Origin: Pedobacter sp. KBW06
Lineage (GTDB): Bacteria; Bacteroidota; Bacteroidia; Sphingobacteriales; Sphingobacteriaceae
Direction of reading: 5' to 3'
Assembly (NCBI RefSeq): GCF_003852525.1
Contig: NZ_QAJL01000004.1
Coordinates: 622,457-686,456, forward strand
DNA length: 64,000 bases
Of this stretch, positions 43,038 through 51,705 are shown one piece after another. The notes under the pieces are model-generated. The model was not told where the DNA came from and searched no databases. It worked only from the letters and a program-made list of their open reading frames with translations. Every line of letters starts with the position of its first letter. Position 1 is the first letter of the stretch. The translations under genes and the position numbers were made by a program.

Positions 43038-44000
43038 TTATAAATTCTCCAGTACTTCTTTCAGCACTGCCTGCGCAGCCCATAACCGGTTTCCGGCTTC
43101 CTGTATCACGAGTGAGTTTGGTCCGTCGAGGACTTCTGATGACAGCTCCAGGTCGCGTCTAACTGGCAGACAATGCATTACTTTCGCATCATTCGTTGCC
43201 TTTAGCCGTTCGTTGGTCAGCATCCAGCCTTCAGGATAAGTGAGTACTTTTCCATACTCCTTATAGCTGGACCAGTTTTTCACATAGATATAATCCGCAT
43301 CTTTCAACGCTTCATCAATATTGTGGCTGATGTTTGCTCCAGGTGTAAAATCCTCATTCAGCTCATAGCCCTTAGGTTGTACAATGGTAAAATCAAGCAT
43401 CCCTTCTGCCTGAGCCCTGCACATCCATTCAGAAAAGGAATTGGGTACTGCTTGTGGTAACGCTTTAATATGTGGTGCCCAGGCCAATACGACCTTAGGT
43501 TTTGTACTGCCTTTCCAGGTTTCTTTAATCGTCACCAAATCTGCCAGACTTTGCAAAGGGTGGCGGGTGGCACTTTCCAGACTTACGACAGGAACGCCAC
43601 AATACTGGATAAACTTATTAAAGAAATCTTCATTATAATCCTCGTCCCTGCTAACCAGCTTGGGAAAAGAGCGTAAGCCCAGGACATCACAATATTGCCC
43701 CATCACTGCCGCAGCTTCACGGATATGCTCTACTGTAGTGCCGTTCATGACCACACCGTCCTGAGTTTCCAGTGCCCAGCCTTCTTTGTCCATGTTCATC
43801 ACCATCACATTCATTCCCAAATTCAATGCTGCTTTTTGGGTGCTCAGGCGGGTCCGTAAACTCGGGTTAAGAAAAACCAGTCCCAGGGTTTTATTTTTTC
43901 CAAGGTCCTGATGTGCGTAAGGGCTTTCTTTTAAGGCCAATGCGGCGGCTACCAATTGGCTGATGTCTTCAACATCATTTACTGAAGTGAACTGTTTCAT
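43038..44000 (-). CDS. argF': N-succinylornithine (or N-acetylornithine) carbamoyltransferase
   Basis: 320 residues. It transfers carbamoyl phosphate to an N-acylated ornithine. FLNPSLRTRLSTQKAALNLG (residues 43-62) carries the carbamoyl-phosphate site, HPLQSLADL and HCLPVRR complete the active site. The long RTRLSTQ variant and the MGQYCDVLGLRSF segment are those of the acylornithine group, not classic ornithine transcarbamylase. Residue 90 is Val (in TTVEHI). By my recollection of work on the Bacteroides fragilis and Xanthomonas enzymes, Pro at this position gives succinylornithine specificity and Glu gives acetylornithine specificity; Val therefore favours the succinyl form. Its ATG overlaps the argD stop. 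Confidence 0.9.
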   Translation of the reverse strand: MKQFTSVNDVEDISQLVAAALALKESPYAHQDLGKNKTLGLVFLNPSLRTRLSTQKAALNLGMNVMVMNMDKEGWALETQDGVVMNGTTVEHIREAAAVMGQYCDVLGLRSFPKLVSRDEDYNEDFFNKFIQYCGVPVVSLESATRHPLQSLADLVTIKETWKGSTKPKVVLAWAPHIKALPQAVPNSFSEWMCRAQAEGMLDFTIVQPKGYELNEDFTPGANISHNIDEALKDADYIYVKNWSSYKEYGKVLTYPEGWMLTNERLKATNDAKVMHCLPVRRDLELSSEVLDGPNSLVIQEAGNRLWAAQAVLKEVLENL

Positions 44001-45133
44001 CTTTGATTTAGCGCAATTTTAAACTCATTTAAAAATTGATCTGCCTGATCTTTGCTTAAATTCAAAGCAGGCAAAAGTCTGATTACATTCGGCTTAGCCT
44101 CTCCGGTAAAGATGTGATGCTTAAACAGCAGGTCTTTCTTTACGTTCGACAAGCTTTCAGGAAGTTCAATTCCAATCATTAATCCACGTCCTCTCACTTC
44201 CTTTACCCCCTCGATTTTCCTCAGTTCAGTGATCAGGTAAGTACCAATTTCTTCTGCATTTTTCATCAGCTGATCCTGGTCCATAATTTCCAATACGGAC
44301 AATGCTGCTGCACAAGCCAGGTGATTTCCACCAAAGGTAGTACCCAACATGCCATGCCATGGTTTAAACTTGGGAGCGATCGAAATTCCTGCTACCGGAA
44401 AACCATTTCCCATTCCTTTGGCCATGGTGTAAACATCAGCGTCAACACCTGCTTCATCATGAGAATAGAATTTACCTGTTCTTCCATAACCACACTGCAC
44501 ACTGTCGGCAATGTAAAGTGCATTGTACTGATCGCAAAGGGAACGGATTTTCTGAAGGAAAGAAACAGAAGCTTCTTTGATTCCGCCCACACCCTGAATT
44601 CCTTCGATAATTACAGCTGTAACTTCATTTCCGAAGGAAGCAAAAGCCTGCTCCAGAGCAGCCTCGTCATTATGTGGAAGAAATACGATGTTATCCGTCT
44701 CATTAACGGGAGCAATAATCTTAGGGTTATCTGTTGCAGAAACAGCCAGGGAAGTCCTGCCATGAAAAGCACCTTTGAAAGCAATTACTTTTTTCCTTCC
44801 ATTATAGAAAGAAGCCAGTTTTAGTGCATTTTCATTGGCCTCAGCGCCTGAATTACACAGGAACAACTGATAATCCGGTTTGCCGGATACTTTACCCAAT
44901 TTTTCGGCTAGTTCTACCTGCAAAGGAATCTTCACAGAATTAGAATAAAAGCCCACTTTATTCAGTTGATCGGTTACACGTTTCACATAGTGAGGATGTG
45001 TATGGCCGATAGAGATTACGGCATGGCCACCATACAGGTCTAAATATTCCTGTCCTTCAGCATCCCAAACGGTGCTGCCGGCAGCTTTAACGATTTCTAT
45101 ATTGTTTAACGGATATACGTCGAATAAGTTCAT
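43997..45133 (-). CDS. argD: Acetyl/succinylornithine aminotransferase
   Basis: 378 residues, class III PLP aminotransferase. It converts N-acylglutamate semialdehyde to N-acylornithine. The PLP-binding LCNSGAEANENALKLA, the GAFHGRTSLAVSATDN segment, the Asp in ALYIADSVQCGYGRTGKF, and the Schiff-base Lys in YTMAKGMGNGFPVAG are intact. Its stop overlaps the argF' start by four bases, and 72 bp separates it from argC. The family accepts both acetyl and succinyl substrates. Confidence 0.94.
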   Translation of the reverse strand: MNLFDVYPLNNIEIVKAAGSTVWDAEGQEYLDLYGGHAVISIGHTHPHYVKRVTDQLNKVGFYSNSVKIPLQVELAEKLGKVSGKPDYQLFLCNSGAEANENALKLASFYNGRKKVIAFKGAFHGRTSLAVSATDNPKIIAPVNETDNIVFLPHNDEAALEQAFASFGNEVTAVIIEGIQGVGGIKEASVSFLQKIRSLCDQYNALYIADSVQCGYGRTGKFYSHDEAGVDADVYTMAKGMGNGFPVAGISIAPKFKPWHGMLGTTFGGNHLACAAALSVLEIMDQDQLMKNAEEIGTYLITELRKIEGVKEVRGRGLMIGIELPESLSNVKKDLLFKHHIFTGEAKPNVIRLLPALNLSKDQADQFLNEFKIALNQR

Positions 45134-45205
45134 TTTTTTTAGAGATTGAATTGTTGATTAAAAGGTTAAAAAACGGGTTCCGAACAATTTCGGGACAGCA
45201 TTAGA

Positions 45206-46177
45206 TTAAAATCCTGCTGCTTTAAGCGCCAGGCCTTGCCGCTCTTCCAGTCCAAAAATCAGGTTCATGTTTTGTACCGCTTGTCCGCTTGCCCCTTTTA
45301 ACAAATTATCAATGATGCTCACTATAAAAAGTTTATTGCCATGCTTTTCAACATGCACCAATCCTTTATTCGTGTTGACCACCTGTTTCAAATCTATATT
45401 CTTTTTACTCACATGAGTAAAAGGATGTGCTGCATAATACTCCTCGTATAAGGTCTGTGCCTCTTCAGCAGTCAGATCGCTTTCCAGATACATTGCAGCA
45501 AGGATCCCCCTGGTAAAATCACCCCTTTGCGGGATAAAGTTCAGGACCTCATCAAAGTTCGCATCCAGTTGCACTAAAGTCTCTCCAATCTCATTCAGGT
45601 GCTGGTGTTCAAAAGCCTTATAAACAGAAAGGTTGTTGTTGCGCCAGCTAAAATGAGAAGTTGCGGCCAGACTCTGACCTGCTCCTGTAGAGCCCGTAGT
45701 TGCATTGATGTGCACTTCGTTATTCAACAAACCTTTTGCGGCCAGTGGCAATAAGCCCAGCTGGATGCAGGTAGCAAAACAACCCGGATTGGCAATAAAG
45801 TTTGCCGTTTTAATGCGTTCGCGGTTCAACTCAGGAAGACCATATACCCAGTCTTCCCCTGCTGCTGCCTTTAACCTGAAATCCTGACTGAGGTCAATGA
45901 TTTTTATGCCTGCTGCAATCGGATTGGCTGCTAAGAACTTCTTCGCATCACCATGTCCTACGCATAAGAACAAGACATCAATATCATCAGACAGTTCTCC
46001 GGTAAAACGCAGGTCTGTATCTCCCAAAAGGTCCGTATGGACATCAGAGATCAGATTGCCTGTATTGCTGTTGCTGTGCACAAAAGCAATCTCTACCGAA
46101 GGATGGTTGATCAGTAAGCGAAGCATTTCTCCACCGGTATACCCGGCACCGCCAATGATTCCTGCTTTAATCTTCAT
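45206..46177 (-). CDS. argC: N-acyl-gamma-glutamyl-phosphate reductase
   Basis: 323 residues. It reduces the acylglutamyl phosphate to the semialdehyde with NADPH. The Rossmann start GIIGGAGYTGGEMLRLLINHP and the catalytic Cys in NPGCFATCIQLGLLPL (residues about 131-146) are clear. HINATTGSTGAGQSLAAT and HQHLNEIGE are substrate-binding parts. Its start lies 11 bp inside the 3' end of argG, indicating co-transcription. Confidence 0.95.
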   Translation of the reverse strand: MKIKAGIIGGAGYTGGEMLRLLINHPSVEIAFVHSNSNTGNLISDVHTDLLGDTDLRFTGELSDDIDVLFLCVGHGDAKKFLAANPIAAGIKIIDLSQDFRLKAAAGEDWVYGLPELNRERIKTANFIANPGCFATCIQLGLLPLAAKGLLNNEVHINATTGSTGAGQSLAATSHFSWRNNNLSVYKAFEHQHLNEIGETLVQLDANFDEVLNFIPQRGDFTRGILAAMYLESDLTAEEAQTLYEEYYAAHPFTHVSKKNIDLKQVVNTNKGLVHVEKHGNKLFIVSIIDNLLKGASGQAVQNMNLIFGLEERQGLALKAAGF

Positions 46178-47360
46178 TGCTGTTCACTTTGTGCCAGATC
46201 ATAACCTGGTTGCCAAAAATCTTAGAGAAACCTTTCACATCTTCACCACTCCATGCATTGTTCATCTCGCCGTAGCTGCCAAACTTATTGCTCATCAGGT
46301 CGTGTGCAGACTCGATACCAATGATCTGGAAACGGTAAGGCAACAATTCAACAAACACCTTTCCGCTAACGGTTTTTTGGGTATCTGCCAAAAATGATTC
46401 AATGTTGCGCATGATCGGATCATGGAACTGACCTTCATGCAGCCAGTTGCCATAGAAAGAAGCCAGTTGCTCTTTCCAGGAAAGCTGCCATTTGGTTAAA
46501 GTATGTTTTTCTAAAGTATGGTGAGCCTTGATGATCACCATTGGCGCTGCAGCTTCGAAACCTACGCGGCCTTTAATTCCGATAATGGTATCTCCAACAT
46601 GGATGTCTCTTCCGATGCCGTAAGGCTGCGCAATTGCCTGCAGTTTCTGAATGGCCGCTACCGGAGCTAAAGTCTCTCCGTCGATGCCCACCAGTTCACC
46701 TTTTTCAAAAGTCAGTTCCAGTTTGCGTGGCTCCGTTACAGATACCTGTGTTGGCCATGCTTCTTCCGGAAGGGTTTCATTAGAAGTTAACGTTTCCTTT
46801 CCTCCTACTGAAGTGCCCCATAAGCCTTTATTGATGGAATATCTTGCTTTTTCAGCACTGTATTCCACACCATGTGCGGCTAAATATTCTATTTCCGCTT
46901 CGCGGGATAATTTCAAATCTCTGATTGGCGTGATGATCTCTACATTAGGAATGATGATGTTAAAAATCATATCAAAACGTACCTGGTCGTTTCCGGCACC
47001 GGTACTTCCATGTGCCACATAATCCGCACCAATCTTTTTTACATAATTGGCAATCGCCGTAGCCTGGCTTACACGTTCTGCACTCACAGAAAGTGGGTAA
47101 GTTGCATTTTTCAATACATTACCAAACACCAGATATTTAATACAGCCATCATAATAATTGGCAGTTTCATCCACTACCGCATGAGAAGCTACTCCTAAGG
47201 CATAAGCACGTTTCTCGATCTCCTGAAGTTCTTCCTCAGAAAAACCACCGGTATTAACGATCACAGAATGTACTTCCAGTCCACGGTCCTGGGCCAAATA
47301 AATACAACAAAACGAAGTATCTAAACCTCCGCTAAAAGCTAAAACAACTTTTTTCTTCAT
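46167..47360 (-). CDS. argG: Argininosuccinate synthase
   Basis: 397 residues. It joins citrulline and aspartate using ATP. The N-type pyrophosphatase motif LAFSGGLDTSFC opens the protein, then YVAHGSTGAGNDQVRFD with the citrulline and aspartate loop. It is the second gene of the cluster, 13 bp after the GNAT gene. In an N-acyl pathway the acyl group is removed before this step, so it should use free citrulline. Confidence 0.96.
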   Translation of the reverse strand: MKKKVVLAFSGGLDTSFCCIYLAQDRGLEVHSVIVNTGGFSEEELQEIEKRAYALGVASHAVVDETANYYDGCIKYLVFGNVLKNATYPLSVSAERVSQATAIANYVKKIGADYVAHGSTGAGNDQVRFDMIFNIIIPNVEIITPIRDLKLSREAEIEYLAAHGVEYSAEKARYSINKGLWGTSVGGKETLTSNETLPEEAWPTQVSVTEPRKLELTFEKGELVGIDGETLAPVAAIQKLQAIAQPYGIGRDIHVGDTIIGIKGRVGFEAAAPMVIIKAHHTLEKHTLTKWQLSWKEQLASFYGNWLHEGQFHDPIMRNIESFLADTQKTVSGKVFVELLPYRFQIIGIESAHDLMSNKFGSYGEMNNAWSGEDVKGFSKIFGNQVMIWHKVNSNED

Positions 47361-47373
47361 CTTAAAATAACAG

Positions 47374-48081
47374 CTATTTAAATAAAAATGTAAACAATAA
47401 TAATAACAGGGCTTTTAATCCCCCTTTACCCGAAGGCTTAGGCTTTAACACCAACCTTTGTTTGATGCGCATAAAACGCTCATACAATTTTGGCTTCTTC
47501 TCCAGTTCTTCTGCAAATTTCTTGGCGACATCATGCTTCTGTGTTGCAGGATCGTACAGCATTGCCGTACACATGCAATTTTTCCGCTCTTTCATCGTCA
47601 GGATTTCAAAGTTCACACAACTCTGACAGCCTTTCCAAAAATCTTCATCCTGGGTAAGTTCTGAATAAGTAACCGGCTCATAGCCAAGATCAGAATTGAT
47701 CTTCATCACGGCCAGACCTGTAGTCAAACCAAAGATTTTAGCCTTTGGATATTTCTGTCTGGAAAGTTCGAAGATTTTTTCTTTGATGGCATGTGCCAGC
47801 CCCGCCTTTCGGAACTTCGGACTAACGATGAGGCCAGAGTTGGCCACAAACTGTCCATGACTCCAGGTTTCGATATAACAAAAACCTGCCCAGGTTCCAT
47901 CCTTATGGAAAGCTATAACAGACTTTCCATCAGAAATTTTACCTGCAACGTACTCCGGAGAGCGTTTAGCGATACCTGTACCACGTGCTTTCGCCGATTC
48001 GGCCATTTCTTCACAGATTTCTTCTGCAAAGACACGATGTTCAGGAAGTGCAACCTGCACTATAAAATCGTTTATATTCAT
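47374..48081 (-). CDS. GNAT-fold acyltransferase, first gene of the arginine cluster (candidate N-acylglutamate synthase)
   Basis: 235 residues. A GNAT core at about residues 1-130 includes the CoA-binding segment SGLIVSPKFRKAGLAHAIKEKIFE and TGLAVMKINSDLGYEPVTYSELTQ. A second part has CQSCVNFEILTMKERKNCMC, four cysteines that could hold a metal or disulfides, and a basic and then hydrophobic C-terminus. No ArgA or ArgJ is present in the cluster, and this gene heads it 13 bp before argG, so it is the natural candidate for acylation of glutamate with acetyl- or succinyl-CoA. The reaction is inferred, not shown. Confidence 0.75.
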   Translation of the reverse strand: MNINDFIVQVALPEHRVFAEEICEEMAESAKARGTGIAKRSPEYVAGKISDGKSVIAFHKDGTWAGFCYIETWSHGQFVANSGLIVSPKFRKAGLAHAIKEKIFELSRQKYPKAKIFGLTTGLAVMKINSDLGYEPVTYSELTQDEDFWKGCQSCVNFEILTMKERKNCMCTAMLYDPATQKHDVAKKFAEELEKKPKLYERFMRIKQRLVLKPKPSGKGGLKALLLLLFTFLFK

Positions 48082-48174
48082 TAATAGGTTAACGAAAAAA
48101 TAAATGTTCTGATTAATTGTTTTTTAAGAGGCAATCCTCTAAGGAAATGTGCTGAGTTGCTGCTCAGTGATTAC

Positions 48175-48309
48175 TCAAATCCGTGGCGTGTAATTTTGCC
48201 GATTAGTGGTTACAAAAAATACGGGTCGCAAGCGTTCAATAAACAGACTTTCGGAAGCAATATTCTTTGCTTCTAAAATAGAAAGTTTATGTGTGATTTG
48301 CTTGATCAT
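48175..48309 (-). CDS. 44-residue ORF in the arginine-operon leader
   Basis: From ATG at 48309 to TGA at 48177, 44 residues beginning MIKQITHKLSILEAKN and ending RQNYTPRI. It has no signal peptide and matches no family I know. It lies after the presumed promoter and 93 bp before the GNAT start, with two small hairpins in between. Four Arg occur in the last 19 residues. It may be a leader peptide or a chance frame; codon use alone cannot decide. Confidence 0.35.
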   Translation of the reverse strand: MIKQITHKLSILEAKNIASESLFIERLRPVFFVTTNRQNYTPRI

Positions 48310-48346
48310 TTTCTGTATCTAATAATTCTTTAAAATAGTTGAGCCG

Positions 48347-48377
48347 CAAAGGTTTAAATAAATATTGAGTTGTGCAA
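48347..48377 (-). promoter_or_regulatory. Candidate promoter of the arginine cluster
   Basis: On the minus strand, TTGC (48377-48374) and AACCTTTG (48354-48347) have the 27-nt start-to-start spacing of Bacteroidota -33 and -7 TTTG elements. Both differ from consensus, so confidence is moderate. Confidence 0.45.
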
Positions 48378-48416
48378 TATGTTTTTTATTTTTTTACATT
48401 ATTTGGTGAAAAATTG

Positions 48417-48450
48417 TTCAAAAAAAAACCTGCTGTTTACACAGCAGGTT
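48417..48450 (-). terminator. Terminator of the lipoprotein gene
   Basis: The arms AACCTGCTGT (48427-48436) and ACAGCAGGTT (48441-48450) form a 10-bp stem, and a run of T follows on the minus strand (plus A at 48417-48428). It isolates the arginine leader from upstream transcription. Confidence 0.85.
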
Positions 48451-48456
48451 TTCCGG

Positions 48457-49023
48457 TTATTTCTTTTCCTCGACCTTCAGGTCGACGGCAACCCTGGTCT
48501 GGTCCAGAAAGAGACTCAGTTTCTTCGGTTTAGCATTCGCAGGAACCTTAAAGGTCCACTCCGCTTCAGAGGTCGTTTCCGGTGAAGGATTGGTAGATCC
48601 GTTTCCGTTTGTGGCGGCTACAGAAGTGTTGTTGTCCAGCTGCAACCTTGCATCAGTGTAATTAATAGAGAAAAATGTCTCTTTTCCTACTGTACTCTTA
48701 TTCGTTACCGTCAGCTTTATCGTCACTTCCATCCCATCCGCTTTTCCATCTGCATCCTGAAGTGCTACTGCTTTACTCTCCAGAATTTTCACCAGTGCTT
48801 CGCTCTTTTTACCTAAAAGTGCAGAATCCGGAACTGCAGTGATGACATAACTTAGAGGCTCATTTCCTACCGGTGCAGGTGTCGTCGCTGCAGCAGGTTC
48901 TGTGGTCTGAGTCACAGCAGCACTATCTGCAGTTTCTCCTGTTTTTTTGTCTTTGTTCTTGCAGGAGGCAAAACTAAGCATGCCTAACGCTACGATTGAT
49001 AGTCTTAAAAATTGCTTGTTCAT
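48457..49023 (-). CDS. Lipoprotein of unknown function
   Basis: 188 residues. A lipoprotein signal peptide ends at a lipobox FASC with Cys21 as the lipidation site, followed by KNKDKKTG. Residues about 30-50 form a Thr/Ala/Pro-rich linker. The rest is a beta-rich domain (VTIKLTVTNKSTVGKETFFSINYTDARLQLD, AEWTFKVPANAKPKKLSLFL) resembling DUF4352-type immunoglobulin-like domains. It should be anchored in the inner or outer membrane. No partner is evident; it is a single gene. Confidence 0.7.
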   Translation of the reverse strand: MNKQFLRLSIVALGMLSFASCKNKDKKTGETADSAAVTQTTEPAAATTPAPVGNEPLSYVITAVPDSALLGKKSEALVKILESKAVALQDADGKADGMEVTIKLTVTNKSTVGKETFFSINYTDARLQLDNNTSVAATNGNGSTNPSPETTSEAEWTFKVPANAKPKKLSLFLDQTRVAVDLKVEEKK

Positions 49024-49163
49024 GGTTTGGGTATTTTAATTCAAAAATAGTTTTCAGGTTAAAAAATAACGGCACAAGATATTAAGTCTTCATTAATTTT
49101 TCACCTGAGAAAACACGTAAAAAAAATCAAAACACAATACCTTAGACACTAATTTACAATACA

Positions 49164-50366
49164 TTAACGACCAAACCTGAAATAATGTGACAATAATCCC
49201 GGGCTTCCTTTGATCATTTCCGGGATGATGTCCATTCCGATAACTGAAAAAGTAATGCCGTTACCTCCAAAACCCAGTACGAAGTAAGAATTCGGAAATT
49301 TTGGATGTGCCCCGATATAAGGCAATCCATCTTTGGTCTCTCCAAAAGTACCACACCAGCAGAAATCCTCGATAAAGCTCAGCTCAGGCAAAAACTTTTT
49401 AACGGTTTTGACGAGCTTATCCTTTTTGCGCCCCAGCAACGCATCTCTGCGTAAGGCATTCCTAAAGTTTTCATCTTCTCCCCCTACCAGCAGGCGCCCA
49501 TCGGAGGTCGTCCTCATGTAGAGGTATGGGGCATCGGTATTCCAGAACAACGTGTTTGAAATTGAGGGCGATAAAGCGTTATTTTTCTCACTCACCATCG
49601 CATAGGTACTTTTCAAGGCGACAATCTTCTCCGGAAGCATCGACTGCGCCTCATATCCGGTACAATAGACAATTTTTCCGGCAGTGATGACCGCACCTGT
49701 GGAAGTCTCCGCCAGGACCTTATCTTTGTCGTACCTTACTTTCTTTAATTCCGTCTTGTCAAAAACACGAAGTCCTTTTTTAGCATTATAATGAAGCAGA
49801 TCATGGGCCAGACAAAAAGCATCTACACTGCCCCCATCTGTGGACAAGATCCCTCCTTCTGCCAATAAGCCATATTTTGCTTTAATTTCTTTTTTCTCCA
49901 GCCATTGTACCTCAAATCCGGCGAGCTTACGCGCTTCGAACTCCTTTTTCAGCCATTTAACATCCTTTGACCTGCTCGCAAAATAAAGGGAATCCTTCTG
50001 CTCAAATCCACATGGCGAACCAATCTCCTTCACCAACTGCTGCAACCTGTCAATCGAATCCCGGCAGGCCTTATAACTGCCCACAGCGCCTTGCGCTCCG
50101 ATCATCTCTATCAATTCATACAGGGGCACATCAATCTCATACTGCAGCATCGAAGTTGTAGCGGAACTGCTTCCATTTGCGATTTCCCGTTTATCAATCA
50201 ATACCGTATCGAAGCCTTTCTCTATAAATGAATGGGCCATCAAAGCCCCTGTTATTCCACTTCCCACAATCAGAATATCACAGCTGAGGTGGTCCCTTAG
50301 AGAGGGGTAAGTATGCAGCAATCCATTTTTAACGAGCCAGAAAGGCTCATTTGAGCGAATATCCAT
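49164..50366 (-). CDS. FAD-dependent oxidoreductase of the D-amino-acid oxidase (DAO) family
   Basis: 400 residues. The dinucleotide-binding motif DILIVGSGITGALMAHSF (near residue 30) is followed by ADP-ribose contacts at LIDKREIANGSSSATTS. The C-terminal part has GTFGETKDGLPYIGAHPKFPNSYFVLGFGGNGITFS, the closing FAD motif of glycine oxidase-like proteins. Substrate unknown; glycine, sarcosine or gamma-glutamylputrescine-type amines are common for relatives. Cytoplasmic, single gene, with its own upstream region next to the divergent M28 peptidase. Confidence 0.82.
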   Translation of the reverse strand: MDIRSNEPFWLVKNGLLHTYPSLRDHLSCDILIVGSGITGALMAHSFIEKGFDTVLIDKREIANGSSSATTSMLQYEIDVPLYELIEMIGAQGAVGSYKACRDSIDRLQQLVKEIGSPCGFEQKDSLYFASRSKDVKWLKKEFEARKLAGFEVQWLEKKEIKAKYGLLAEGGILSTDGGSVDAFCLAHDLLHYNAKKGLRVFDKTELKKVRYDKDKVLAETSTGAVITAGKIVYCTGYEAQSMLPEKIVALKSTYAMVSEKNNALSPSISNTLFWNTDAPYLYMRTTSDGRLLVGGEDENFRNALRRDALLGRKKDKLVKTVKKFLPELSFIEDFCWCGTFGETKDGLPYIGAHPKFPNSYFVLGFGGNGITFSVIGMDIIPEMIKGSPGLLSHYFRFGR

Positions 50367-50498
50367 AGAAAAGGTTTAAGTGTACAAGTACATCCAATAA
50401 CAAGATTTTTACCCATCTGTTTTAATCATCAACAGATTTCAATTCTATATATTTACGATTTAACGGAATCCTCCGCTGAGGAAAACATTTCCATTCTT

Positions 50499-51644
50499 AT
50501 GAGAAAGTACTTCTTTATCTGTTTCATGGCGCTGAGCACATCCGTTTTATCGCAGGACATCCAAACGGCAAGGGCATTGCTGGATACGCTGACCTCAAAA
50601 ACAATGTGGGGCCGGGGTTACACCAGAAATGGAATGAGCAAGGCGGCAGATTTCATCAGTGCCTCTTTTAAAGCCTACGGATTAAGCCCGATGGATGGGA
50701 AAACGTTTAAACAGGTCTTCTCTTATCCGGCCAATACCTTTCCCGGCAAGATGTCAATTAGCCTCAATGGAAAGGCTTTGGTTCCCGGAAAAGAGTTCAT
50801 CGTCATGCCAGAGAGCAAAGGCATCGAAGCACAAGGGCAATTGTTTCAAAAAGACAGCGTCACTTTTATCAACCCGGAACAACGGATCATTCTCGTTCTG
50901 AAAGATAAACTAACCTGGTCTGTTGTGCCCGAACAGGCAGATTATACCGGCATAGAAGTTCTCAAAACCGCCATATCAGGCAAACCAGAAAGCATCAGAC
51001 TCAGCATCGAAAATCAATTTAACCCGGAATTTCAGGCTGCCAATATCTGTGGCATCGTGAAAGGAACCTCAAAGCCAGACTCGATCCTCCTGCTCAGTGC
51101 CCATTACGACCACCTCGGTGGAATGGGCTCGGAGGTTTACTTCCCCGGAGCCAACGACAATGCCAGCGGCATCTCCTTTTTAATGACCCTGGCCCGGCAT
51201 TATGCCAGTCATCCACAACCTTACAGCATTGCCTTTATTTGTTTCGCAGGAGAGGAAAATGGCCTGGCAGGATCAAAATATTTCACGGAGCATCCACTCC
51301 TTGACCTGGGGGAAATCAAATTTCTGACGAATGTGGATATGGTGGGCACCGGAGAAACGGGCATAACCGTTGTTAATGCCAGTATTCATCCCAAAGAATT
51401 CGCACTACTCCAACAACTCAATGATAAAAATAAATACCTGGTGAAAATAAATCCAAGAGGTAAAGCAGCCAACAGCGATCATTATTTTTTCACGGAAAAA
51501 GGAGTTCCGGCATTCTTTATCTATACCCAGGGCGGAATCAGTGCCTATCACGATGTGAACGACCTTGCTAAAACCCTGCCCTTTACCGAATACAAAGACC
51601 TTTTCAGCTTGTTTCTCGATTTCTATAAAGGACTCATGAAATAA
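50499..51644 (+). CDS. Secreted M28 family aminopeptidase
   Basis: 381 residues. A signal peptide (ending VLSQ) is followed by an N-terminal segment, then a two-zinc peptidase domain: HYDHLGG (first His ligand), GANDNASG (bridging Asp), CFAGEENGLAGS (catalytic Glu and next ligand), NVDMVG (Asp), and SDHYFF (His). It should free N-terminal residues from peptides in the periplasm. It is followed on the same strand by a flavin oxidoreductase gene 61 bp away. Confidence 0.86.
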   Translation: MRKYFFICFMALSTSVLSQDIQTARALLDTLTSKTMWGRGYTRNGMSKAADFISASFKAYGLSPMDGKTFKQVFSYPANTFPGKMSISLNGKALVPGKEFIVMPESKGIEAQGQLFQKDSVTFINPEQRIILVLKDKLTWSVVPEQADYTGIEVLKTAISGKPESIRLSIENQFNPEFQAANICGIVKGTSKPDSILLLSAHYDHLGGMGSEVYFPGANDNASGISFLMTLARHYASHPQPYSIAFICFAGEENGLAGSKYFTEHPLLDLGEIKFLTNVDMVGTGETGITVVNASIHPKEFALLQQLNDKNKYLVKINPRGKAANSDHYFFTEKGVPAFFIYTQGGISAYHDVNDLAKTLPFTEYKDLFSLFLDFYKGLMK

Positions 51645-51705
51645 GGCCGGATCAGGTCAAAGAAACAAATCCGGCAGACCGTTGTTTTTCTATAAAAAAA
51701 CAACC

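Larger units (their letters stand above)
48082..48456. other. Arginine-operon leader region
   Basis: This 375-bp stretch separates the GNAT gene from the downstream lipoprotein gene (also minus). It holds, reading leftwards: a candidate promoter (48347-48377), a 44-codon ORF (48175-48309), a hairpin CTGAG/CTCAG (48152-48167) and a hairpin AGAGG/CCTCT (48127-48140). The lipoprotein terminator occupies 48417-48450. The length of leader before the first structural gene, about 250 nt, is unusual for this window. Confidence 0.55.

Noticed and set aside
44321..44824. A 167-codon plus-strand frame
   Set aside because: It is antisense to argD, which carries all the PLP-site motifs on the other strand.
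45897..46397. A 166-codon plus-strand frame
   Set aside because: It is antisense to argC and argG and shows no family features.
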